A DNA stretch of 6,038 nucleotides, from NCBI GenBank assembly GCA_900764415.1, contig CAAFOA010000480.1:1-6038 (forward strand). Reading direction: 5' to 3'. This stretch comes from an uncultured Collinsella sp. GTDB lineage: Bacteria; Actinomycetota; Coriobacteriia; Coriobacteriales; Coriobacteriaceae. Shown here in pieces: positions 1-6,038 of this stretch. A program made the position numbers and the translations under genes. The number at the start of each line of letters is the position of its first letter. The first letter of the stretch is position 1. Below the pieces are notes generated by a model. That model had not been told where the DNA came from. It ran no database searches and saw nothing but the letters and a program-made list of their open reading frames with translations.

Positions 1-52
1 GAGATCTACACAAGGCTATTCGTCGGCAGCGTCAGATGTGTATAAGAGACAG
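1..52 (+). other. Untrimmed Illumina Nextera i5-side adapter (not genomic)
   Basis: Bases 1-11 match the end of the Illumina P5 sequence (GAGATCTACAC). Bases 12-19 (AAGGCTAT) sit where the i5 index belongs and, from memory, equal Nextera XT index S520. Bases 20-33 (TCGTCGGCAGCGTC) are the Nextera read-1 adapter, and bases 34-52 (AGATGTGTATAAGAGACAG) are the exact 19-bp Tn5 mosaic end. Order and spacing are those of a finished library molecule, so this is synthetic sequence and genomic DNA starts at about base 53. The ATG at 36 lies inside the mosaic end and must not be used as a start codon; it yields the artefactual peptide MCIRDR. Confidence 0.98.
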
Positions 53-53
53 G

Positions 54-3000
54 GTTATCGTCCCGCGCGATCCGCAGATCATGGTCGCGCGCGGTGCCGC
101 CCTGTCGCTGACCGACATGTTCGCATCGTCCCAACCGATCGACCTTCCCGACGCTTTTGTCCGGCTGGATAAGCTCGAGACGGTCGCGCCCGCAAGCGGG
201 GAGGGACGTCTTGCCCAGCCCTTTTTTGCCACACCTGCCGAGCAGGCGGATTTTACGGCACGCCATGGCAAAGAGACGCCGGCAAAGGGTCCGGATGCGT
301 ATGCGCCCGGAGAGACGGTGCGTGTGGCGCTCGGTATCGATTCGGGGAGCACGACGACCAAGTTCGCCCTGGTCGATGAGGCGGGTGAGCTTGTCGATTC
401 GTTCTACGCGTCTAATAACGGCAGACCGCTCGACGTCGCCCAACAGGGTCTTGTCAGCTTGAAGAACCGCTGGGAGACAGCGGGAGTCACGCTTGCGATC
501 GATGCCGTGGGCACCACGGGATACGGCGAGGAGCTTTTCGCGCGCGCGTTCCACGCCGACTACCATACGGTCGAGACGGTCGCGCACGCCCGCGCCGCGT
601 GCGCATGCGTTCCCGATGCGACCTTCGTGCTCGACATCGGCGGACAGGATATGAAGGCCATCTGGCTCAACCACGGCGTGCTGACCGATATCGTCGTCAA
701 CGAGGCGTGCTCTGCGGGCTGCGGCTCGTTCCTCGAGGGTTTTGCCAAAAACCTCGGAATAGCCGTTGAGGATATCGCGACCGAGGCATTTTCGTCCAAA
801 GCCCCCGCCGTTCTCGGCAGCCGCTGCACGGTGTTCATGAACAGCAGCGTCGTTTCCGAGCAGCGGCGCGGTAAGGGTCCGGGCGACATCATGGCCGGTC
901 TCTGCCGTTCGATTATCGAGAACGTGTTCACCAAGGTCATTCGCGTTTCAAATCTCAACCGTCTGGGCGACAAAGTCGTCGTCCAGGGCGGCACGTTCCG
1001 AAACGACGCGGTGCTGCGCGCATTCGAGCAGTATCTGGGCAAACCCGTCACGCGTGCGCCCCACCCGGGGCTGATGGGCGCTATCGGTATCGCCCTGCTC
1101 GCGCGCGAGGAATGCCGCAAGGGCGACGCCGGCACGTCGTTTATCGGGCTCGATGCCGTGGAGCGCTTCGAGCATCGCGAGTTCGGCGGCGTTACCTGCC
1201 GTCGGTGCAACAACCGCTGCCAGCGCGCGGTCGTGGCATTTGGCGACGGCTCGCTTTACGTCACGGGCAATCGCTGCCCGCGCGGCGGCGCCATCTCATG
1301 GGATGAGCTCGTGCGCGAGGTTCCCGCGGCGGAGGAGCTGCGTCCGCAGGGTGCTTGCGAGGCACAGGCACCCGGCACGGGGCGCGACCGGACCGCGGCT
1401 GCCCCCAATCTCTTTGTCGACCGCGAGAAGCTGCTGTTCGAGTCGTACCCCACGGTTCCCGTCTGCGGGGGGCGCGATGTCACGATCGGCATTCCCCGTG
1501 TGCTCGAGTTCTGGGACACCATGCCGTTCTGGTCGACGTTCTTCAGCACGCTCGGCTTTAAGGTGCGCGTCTCGGGACGCAGCACCAAGGCGATGTACGA
1601 GCGCGGTCTGGCGCACGTCACATCCGACACCGTGTGCTTCCCGGCCAAGCTCGTCCACGGGCACATCCGCAATCTCGTCGACGCCGGCGTCGACCGCATC
1701 TTCATGCCCATCATCACGACGGTGCCCACCGAAAACACCGCCTCTACCAGCGAGTGGATGTGCGCCGTCGTAAAGGGATACCCCTACGTGATGCGCAATT
1801 CCGATAACCCGGAGGAGCGTTTCGGCGTTCCGTTCGATACGCCGCTGTTCCACTGGTACGACGAGGGAGACCGAAACCGCCAGCTCAAGGCGTGGTGCAA
1901 GGAGACCTTCGATATCGATGCCGACCTGGTTGCCAAGGCGACCGAGCAGGCGGACCGCGCGCAGCAGACGTTTGAGAGCCAGCTGCAGCTGCGCGGCAGG
2001 CAGGTGCTCGAGAACGTGCGCGAGGACGGCGGCTACGCGGTGGTGATCGCTTCGCGCCCGTACCACAACGACCCGCTGGTCAACCACGGGCTGCCCAAGC
2101 TCTTCTCTGAGCGCGGCATCCCCGTGCTGACGCCCGATGCGGTGCCGGGGGTCTGCAACGTCGATCTTTCCAACAGCCGCATCGACATCGTGAACAACTA
2201 CCATGCGCGCATGCTGTCGTGCGCGGTCATCGTCGCATCGACGCCCGAGCTCGAGCTCGTGCAGATGGGCAGCTTCGGCTGCGGCCACGATGCGTATCTC
2301 ACCGACGAGATCGCGCGCATGATGGGCGAGATGGGCTCCAAGGTTCCGATGATGATCAAGCTCGATGAGAGCGACGTCGCCGGTCCCATGGGCATTCGCG
2401 TGCGTTCGTTTATCGAGTCGGTCAACCGTCGTCGCGCGGAGGAGCGTGCCGAGGGCGCCCGGGTGCACGCGGTCCATCCGCTCGACGACCCGTATAAGGT
2501 CAAGTACACCAAGCGCGACCGGCACGACAAGATCGCGCTGGTCCCCAACACCTCCCATGCGTTCTGCAGGCTCATGACCGCGGCGATGCGCAATCAGGGC
2601 GTGCGCGCCGAGGCCCTTGATATCGGGCGCGAGGATGCCATCCGCCTGGGCAAACGCTATGTGCACAACGACATCTGCTTCCCCGCGCAAATCGTGATCG
2701 GCGAGGCGCTCGCGGCACTCGAGAGCGGTAAGTACGACCCGCACGACGTCGCCGTGGTGACTGGCAAGTATATCGGCGACTGCCGCCTGACGCACTACAT
2801 GCCCCTGCTGCGCCGCGCGCTCGACGACGCGGGATACGACTATGTCCCGGTGCTCACCAACGACGACGTCGATGCCCACAATGCGCATCCGGGCTTCAAG
2901 CTCGGCCTTGGCCCGAGCATCCAGATCGCCTACGGTCTTCCCATGATCGATGCCCTCGAGGCCATGCTTAGGCGCATCCGTCCCTACGAGCTCGAGAAGG

Positions 3001-3758
3001 GCGCGGCGGACGCTGCGTTCGACCGCGCGCTCGATGAGGTTATCGAGGGCATGGAGCGCTCCGGGCTGAGAGGCCAGGCGACGGGCTTCAAACGCGCGCT
3101 TGCGATCATGGACGCCGTTCCGTACGACCGCTCGAACCCGCATCCGACCGTTCTCATCGTGGGCGAGTACCTGCTCAATTTCCATCTCGGCGCCAACCAC
3201 GAGATCGAGCGCTACCTCGAGGACAACGGGCTCGAGGTCATCGAGGCGCGCATGACCGACGTGATCCGCAAGACCTATTTCTACAAGCATGCGCAGTCGC
3301 GCGAGTTCCACGTCGACCTGTCGCTGCCCGAAAAGGCCTGGTACGCCACGGCGGACAACCTGTTCGAGCTCGCGCACGACCGTTGCGACCGCCTGGGCGC
3401 GGCGAGCCCGCTCTACGAGCCGCCGACGCGCATGCCCGAGCTCGTGCGCGCGAGCGATAAGATCCTGCACCATACGTTCGATGCGGGCGAGGGCGTGCTG
3501 ATTCCGGCGGAGATCCTCGAGCACGCCAAGCGCGGCTGCCGCAACTTCGTGATCCTGCAGCCGTTCGGGTGTCTGCCCAACCATGTCGTGGGGCGCGGGC
3601 TCATCCATGCGCTCAAGGAGCAGTATCCCACGGCGCAGTTCCTGCCGCTCGACTACGATCCCGACGTGAGCTTCGCCAACGTGGAGAACCGTCTTCAGAT
3701 GCTCATCATGAACGCCAAGGCGCAGGGGTGCGGTGAGGCGCATGGCGAGACCGCGTAA
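54..3758 (+). CDS. 2-hydroxyacyl-CoA dehydratase activase-related fusion protein (BadF/BcrA ASKHA + DUF2229 + COG3581-like), 5'-truncated
   Basis: 1,234 genuine residues remain; numbering is from the first complete genomic codon at 54. Residues 1 to about 22 look like the tail of a first ASKHA ATPase domain, then a linker. A second ASKHA domain spans about 90-350: phosphate-1 motif GIDSGSTTTK (94-103), phosphate-2 region DIGGQD (194-199) and adenosine motif QGG (311-313). Cys219 (NEAC) and Cys258 (SRCTVF) match the two positions that bind the dimer-bridging [4Fe-4S] cluster in HgdC-type activators. A C-x2-C-x3-C-x18-C motif follows (Cys382, 385, 389, 408). About 475-795 resembles DUF2229/COG3580 (Cys528 in TVCFPAK; SFGCG at Cys743). 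About 826-1225 resembles COG3581 (Cys875 in NDICFPAQ; Cys910 in GDCR; Cys1173 in FGCLPN). Family members run to roughly 1,400 residues or more, so one N-terminal domain is probably missing. Likely role: cytoplasmic, oxygen-sensitive, ATP-driven transfer of low-potential electrons; the acceptor is unknown. It overlaps the next gene, a TetR regulator. The stop is TAA at 3756-3758. Confidence 0.9.
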   Translation, partial: VIVPRDPQIMVARGAALSLTDMFASSQPIDLPDAFVRLDKLETVAPASGEGRLAQPFFATPAEQADFTARHGKETPAKGPDAYAPGETVRVALGIDSGSTTTKFALVDEAGELVDSFYASNNGRPLDVAQQGLVSLKNRWETAGVTLAIDAVGTTGYGEELFARAFHADYHTVETVAHARAACACVPDATFVLDIGGQDMKAIWLNHGVLTDIVVNEACSAGCGSFLEGFAKNLGIAVEDIATEAFSSKAPAVLGSRCTVFMNSSVVSEQRRGKGPGDIMAGLCRSIIENVFTKVIRVSNLNRLGDKVVVQGGTFRNDAVLRAFEQYLGKPVTRAPHPGLMGAIGIALLAREECRKGDAGTSFIGLDAVERFEHREFGGVTCRRCNNRCQRAVVAFGDGSLYVTGNRCPRGGAISWDELVREVPAAEELRPQGACEAQAPGTGRDRTAAAPNLFVDREKLLFESYPTVPVCGGRDVTIGIPRVLEFWDTMPFWSTFFSTLGFKVRVSGRSTKAMYERGLAHVTSDTVCFPAKLVHGHIRNLVDAGVDRIFMPIITTVPTENTASTSEWMCAVVKGYPYVMRNSDNPEERFGVPFDTPLFHWYDEGDRNRQLKAWCKETFDIDADLVAKATEQADRAQQTFESQLQLRGRQVLENVREDGGYAVVIASRPYHNDPLVNHGLPKLFSERGIPVLTPDAVPGVCNVDLSNSRIDIVNNYHARMLSCAVIVASTPELELVQMGSFGCGHDAYLTDEIARMMGEMGSKVPMMIKLDESDVAGPMGIRVRSFIESVNRRRAEERAEGARVHAVHPLDDPYKVKYTKRDRHDKIALVPNTSHAFCRLMTAAMRNQGVRAEALDIGREDAIRLGKRYVHNDICFPAQIVIGEALAALESGKYDPHDVAVVTGKYIGDCRLTHYMPLLRRALDDAGYDYVPVLTNDDVDAHNAHPGFKLGLGPSIQIAYGLPMIDALEAMLRRIRPYELEKGAADAAFDRALDEVIEGMERSGLRGQATGFKRALAIMDAVPYDRSNPHPTVLIVGEYLLNFHLGANHEIERYLEDNGLEVIEARMTDVIRKTYFYKHAQSREFHVDLSLPEKAWYATADNLFELAHDRCDRLGAASPLYEPPTRMPELVRASDKILHHTFDAGEGVLIPAEILEHAKRGCRNFVILQPFGCLPNHVVGRGLIHALKEQYPTAQFLPLDYDPDVSFANVENRLQMLIMNAKAQGCGEAHGETA

Positions 3759-4431
3759 GGACGCCGATGCGCCCGATGCGCGCACCCGTATCATCGAGGC
3801 GTTTTGGGAGCTCATCGAGAACAACAGCATCTTCGAGCTGTCGGTTGGCGAGGTGACCCGCGCCGCCCAGTGCAATCGCGGAACGTTTTACTACTATTTT
3901 CACGATTTCGATGAACTCGTCGCCATCGCCATGACCCAGCTGCTGCAGGATAACGAGCTTATCACCGATGCCCTCTGGCATTTTTCGAGCGAGGGCGACC
4001 TTTCGGCGTTCGACCGGCGCGACGTCCGCTGCCTGCTGCGGCGCATCGTCATCACCATGAGGGCGGGTGCCGCCGAGCAGGTCGTGCAGGGCATCCATAC
4101 GATCATCATCGACCGCGTGAGAGAGATCGTCCACCCTGACGGAGAAGAGCTCAAGGCAGATTCGAGCTTTGCGGTGGGCTTTCTGGTCTCGGGCATCATG
4201 GGCTTTGTGATGGCGGTCGGCTTTGCCCGGGAGGGCGGCGAGGAGATAGACCTCGAGCAGCTGGGGGACAGCGCGTGCGCGTACCTGAGGGCGGTCGCCA
4301 TGCAGACGGTTGAAACGGTCGCGCAAGTCGAGGGCGTCGATACATCCGAGCTGCTCGAACGCGTCTCCAAGGAGGCCGATGCCTATCGCGCATCGCGTGC
4401 GACGAGTCCCGACGTGGTGAAAGACGTCTAG
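3742..4431 (+). CDS. TetR/AcrR family transcriptional regulator
   Basis: A 229-residue protein, normal for the family. The N-terminal DNA-binding domain is clear: first helix at about 14-28, then the helix-turn-helix at about 34-53 (LSVGEVTRAAQCNRGTFYYYF), ending in the typical aromatic run followed by DELVAIAM. Residues from about 60 on are helical with a hydrophobic stretch at about 138-158, consistent with the variable ligand and dimerisation domain; the ligand cannot be predicted. I chose ATG 3742 because MARPRKDA is a common TetR beginning. A GTG at 3733 adds three residues and sits 4 nt after AGGGG (3724-3728), so it is a real alternative. Either start lies inside the end of the activase gene (17-nt overlap for the ATG), which implies translational coupling. 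The likely role is a cytoplasmic repressor controlling its own operon, including the upstream activase gene; this is inference from gene order. The operon promoter would lie beyond the left end of the window. Confidence 0.93.
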   Translation: MARPRKDADAPDARTRIIEAFWELIENNSIFELSVGEVTRAAQCNRGTFYYYFHDFDELVAIAMTQLLQDNELITDALWHFSSEGDLSAFDRRDVRCLLRRIVITMRAGAAEQVVQGIHTIIIDRVREIVHPDGEELKADSSFAVGFLVSGIMGFVMAVGFAREGGEEIDLEQLGDSACAYLRAVAMQTVETVAQVEGVDTSELLERVSKEADAYRASRATSPDVVKDV

Positions 4432-4477
4432 GGTTTCTCTTGCGGGGCGCCCGTCGCGCATCGCGCGGTGAGTCCCG
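4386..4477 (+). repeat. Imperfect direct repeat spanning the tetR 3' end and the intergenic region
   Basis: The 12-mer TCGCGCATCGCG occurs exactly at 4386-4397, inside the last codons of the TetR gene, and again at 4454-4465, after its stop. Both copies are followed after a short gap (6 nt and 4 nt) by the same GAGTCCCG (4404-4411 and 4470-4477). The copies are 68 bp apart. This may be a decayed local duplication, or chance similarity in GC-rich sequence. Confidence 0.5.
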
Positions 4478-4484
4478 CGATGCG
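4457..4484. repeat. Inverted repeat / stem-loop downstream of the TetR gene
   Basis: The arms CGCATCGCG (4457-4465) and CGCGATGCG (4476-4484) are perfect 9-bp reverse complements around a 10-nt spacer. As RNA the stem can extend by two G-C pairs past a bulged C4466, leaving a 5-nt loop (4469-4473). It begins 26 nt after the TetR stop. No T-run follows, so it is not a classical intrinsic terminator. It could stabilise or process the 3' end of the TetR message. As DNA, its arm centres are 19 bp apart, compatible with a dimeric regulator site upstream of clpC. Confidence 0.6.
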
Positions 4485-4512
4485 GTCATAACCTGCATTC
4501 ATGTGAGCCGGG

Positions 4513-4541
4513 TTTATAGATATTCCTCCAGCTGTTAACAT
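4513..4541 (+). promoter_or_regulatory. Candidate sigma-70-type promoter for clpC
   Basis: TTTATA (4513-4518) and TAACAT (4536-4541) each match four of six consensus bases of the -35 and -10 boxes, with an ideal 17-bp spacer. They lie in the only AT-rich patch of the intergenic region. Transcription would begin near 4548 and give a leader of about 75 nt containing the hairpin at 4565-4592. An alternative is TTAACA (4535-4540) as a -35 box with TAAAGA (4556-4561), but its spacer is only 15 bp and its -10 is poor. I see no CIRCE, CtsR heptad or HspR HAIR operator nearby. Confidence 0.35.
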
Positions 4542-4564
4542 AGACGACCTGTGGGTAAAGAGAC

Positions 4565-4597
4565 AAAAGCGCCGCCGACGGGCGGGCGTTTTGATTT
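4565..4597 (+). terminator. Terminator-like hairpin in the clpC leader
   Basis: AAAA (4565-4568) can pair with TTTT (4589-4592). Inside this, CGCC (4570-4573) pairs with GGCG (4585-4588) and GCC (4574-4576) with GGC (4581-4583), closing a GACG loop. There is a single-base bulge on each side (G4569 and G4584). The 3' side runs TTTTGATTT, an imperfect U-tract. The form is that of a Rho-independent terminator. It could end the upstream activase-TetR transcript. If the clpC promoter is at 4513-4541, however, it lies between that promoter and the clpC start and would act as an attenuator or leader structure. Confidence 0.6.
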
Positions 4598-4611
4598 CGA
4601 TGGACTCATGT

Positions 4612-4616
4612 AAGGA
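4612..4616 (+). promoter_or_regulatory. Ribosome binding site of clpC
   Basis: AAGGA at 4612-4616 is complementary to the 3' end of 16S rRNA and ends 7 nt before the ATG at 4624. This good spacing, together with the family-typical N-terminus it produces, fixes the clpC start. Confidence 0.85.
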
Positions 4617-4623
4617 AACGAGC

Positions 4624-6028
4624 ATGTTAGATAGATTTACCGATCGAGCGCGCAAGGTCATGTCCATGGCCAAGCAAGAGGCGCTCGATCTTCATTCAAA
4701 TAAGGTGGGTACCGAGCATCTGCTGCTCGCGCTCGCCAAGGAGGACGAGGGCATTGCCGCCGAGGCGCTGCGCTCGCTCGATATCTCCTACGATGACATC
4801 ATGGACACACTCAAAGAGGTCCAGACTACCGTTCCCGAGCCCAGCGAGGAGACCGAGGCCGCTAAGCTCGCCTTTACGCCGCTCGTCATCAGCGTGATGG
4901 AGCGTTCATTCCGTGTGGCGCGTGAGAACAACCAGACCTACGTGTCGACCGAGCACTTGCTGATCGGCATCGTCGAAGAGGGCAACGGCATGGCCATGGA
5001 CATCCTCATGCGCCTGGGTGTGTCGTCCGCCTCCATCAAAAAGGCTATCGAGAAACTCACCGCCAAGGACCAGGACAAGAAGCGTCCGCTCGCCGGCGCC
5101 GGTGCCGGTCGTCCCGGTGCGGGCCTGCCGTTCTTTAGCGGCTCGGATGCCTCTCAGCAAAGGGGGGGTGGCACCGATACGCTTAAGCAGTTCGCGACCA
5201 ACCTCACACAGAAGGCGCGCGACGGCGAGCTCGACCCTGTAATCGGTCGCGAAAAGGAAGTCCAGCGTATGATGGAAATTCTTTCGCGCCGCACCAAGAA
5301 CAACCCGCTCATTCTGGGCGACCCCGGCGTGGGCAAGACGGCCATCGTCGAGGGCTTGGCTCAGCAGATTGCAGCCGGCAACGTGCCCGAGAACCTCATG
5401 AACCAGAATATCTGGACGCTCGACCTGCCGGGTCTTGTCGCGGGCGCCAAGTATCGCGGCGAGTTTGAGGAGCGCCTCAAGAACGTGATCCAGGAGGCCA
5501 CCGAGGCCGACGACGTCATCCTGTTTATCGATGAGATGCACACCATCATCGGTGCCGGTTCTGCCGAGGGCTCCATCGACGCGAGCTCCATGCTCAAGCC
5601 CGTGCTCGCGCGCGGCGCCTTCCAGATTATCGGCGCCACCACGGCCGAGGAATTCCGCAAGTACCTCACCAAGGATCCGGCCTTCGAGCGTCGCTTCCAG
5701 ACCATCGATGTCGAGGAGCCGAGCGTCGAGGACACGGTCAAGATCCTGACCGCGCTCAAGCCGCGCTACGAGGAGCACCACCATGTGCGCTATACGCAGG
5801 GTGCTATCGAGGCCGCCGCGAACCTTTCCAACCGCTACATCCAGGATCGCTTCCTGCCCGATAAGGCCATCGACCTCATTGACGAGGCCGGCGCCCGCGC
5901 TCGCATCGCCGCGAATCGCGCGCCCGAGCCGGTGCGCGAGGCCGAGCATCGCATAGAGGAGCTCAAGGCCGCCGCGCAGGAGGCCACCGAGAGCGACGAC
6001 ATGAACAAGGCCGCCGAGATCACCGAGC
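4624..6028 (+). CDS. clpC: ATP-dependent Clp protease ATP-binding subunit ClpC (3'-truncated)
   Basis: 468 complete codons survive before the adapter. ClpC is a cytoplasmic hexameric AAA+ unfoldase that feeds damaged or tagged proteins into the ClpP peptidase. The N-terminus ([13 protein letters not shown]) is ClpC-like and not ClpB-like. Two Clp-N repeats lie at about 1-70 and 80-140, each with a TEHLL motif. A Gly/Ala/Pro-rich linker spans about 157-184. The first AAA+ module (D1) shows GDPGVGKT (Walker A, 232-239), GAKYRG with pore-loop Tyr277, LFIDE (Walker B, 300-304, followed by MHT where many ClpCs have LHT), GATT (sensor 1, 337-340), FERRF with Arg356/Arg357 as arginine-finger candidates, and [11 protein letters not shown] (sensor-2 region, about 408-418). 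The cut falls at the beginning of the coiled middle domain (RIEELKAAA and onward), so the second AAA+ module and the ClpP-docking loop are missing. Intact homologues are usually a little over 800 residues. ClpB is the main alternative but less likely from the N-terminus. Confidence 0.93.
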
Positions 6029-6038
6029 CTGTCTCTTA
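6029..6038 (+). other. Untrimmed Nextera mosaic end (reverse complement), partial
   Basis: CTGTCTCTTA is exactly the first ten bases of the reverse-complemented Tn5 mosaic end, and the contig stops inside it. With the complete adapter at the other edge, this is read-through into synthetic sequence. The last clpC codon fully of genomic origin ends at 6027, and the apparent residues PVS after it are artefact. Confidence 0.93.

Noticed and set aside
36..53. ATG at 36 as the start of the large activase gene (N-terminus MCIRDR)
   Set aside because: These codons are the Tn5 mosaic end of the Nextera adapter. The genuine protein begins upstream of the window, and the first genomic codon seen is at 54.
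6..674. Minus-strand frame ending in adapter-derived residues at the left edge
   Set aside because: Its C-terminal residues (VSYTHLTLPT) are the reverse translation of the Nextera adapter, and the rest is antisense to the activase.
1296..3875. Long minus-strand open frame of 859 codons opposite the activase and TetR genes
   Set aside because: It is antisense to a clear conserved protein. Long antisense frames are expected with strong G/C third-position bias, and its translation has low-complexity Arg/His/Val/Asp-rich composition with no recognisable domain.
4151..4215. Hydrophobic stretch in the TetR C-terminal domain as a membrane segment
   Set aside because: TetR ligand-binding domains commonly have hydrophobic core helices. 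This one is short and contains Gly/Ser, and the protein is otherwise a typical soluble regulator.
4432..4623. Small RNA gene, tRNA or short peptide gene in the intergenic region
   Set aside because: I saw no tRNA-like cloverleaf and no open frame with a ribosome binding site in the 192 bp. The hairpins present are better explained as terminator or leader structures.
4906..5949. Minus-strand open frame of 347 codons opposite clpC
   Set aside because: It lies wholly within the conserved AAA+ coding sequence on the other strand and shows no domain. It is a composition shadow.
53..6028. CRISPR array, insertion sequence, phage or defence genes
   Set aside because: There are no spaced repeats, terminal inverted repeats flanking a transposase, integrase or nuclease motifs. 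The three genes are metabolic, regulatory and proteostasis genes.

Overview
The window is a short contig whose biological part runs from about base 53 to base 6028. Both ends are untrimmed Illumina Nextera adapter, so the genes at each edge are cut by the library or assembly and not by biology. The DNA is GC-rich, with strong G/C bias at third codon positions. The protein set fits a gut actinobacterium of the class Coriobacteriia, most likely Collinsella or a close relative: a giant 2-hydroxyacyl-CoA dehydratase activase-type fusion protein, a TetR regulator and an actinobacterial-style ClpC. This assignment rests on overall impression and not on a database search.

Layout, all on the plus strand: (1) adapter, 1-52. 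(2) A 5'-truncated gene, 54-3758, for a very large iron-sulfur and ATPase protein. It carries the tail of a first BadF/BcrA-type ASKHA domain, a complete second ASKHA domain with both cluster cysteines, a four-cysteine motif, a DUF2229/COG3580-type region and a COG3581-like C-terminal region. (3) A TetR-family regulator, 3742-4431, overlapping the end of the activase gene by 17 nt and so probably co-translated with it. (4) A 192-bp intergenic region, 4432-4623, with an inverted repeat, a weak promoter candidate, a terminator-like hairpin and a good ribosome binding site. (5) The first 468 codons of clpC, 4624-6028, with the N-domain and first AAA+ module complete and the cut falling in the start of the middle domain. 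(6) Adapter, 6029-6038.

The activase-type protein and the TetR regulator look like one transcriptional unit. The likely picture is an ATP-driven low-potential electron-transfer protein whose expression is set by a ligand-responsive repressor encoded behind it. Neither the substrate nor the ligand can be read from the sequence. ClpC is a separate general proteostasis gene with its own leader.

I found no mobile element, CRISPR array, tRNA or rRNA. I do not see evidence for a wholly new system. The most useful points are the adapter ends, which create a false N-terminus on the large protein, the fused architecture of that protein, and the hairpin-rich leader before clpC.
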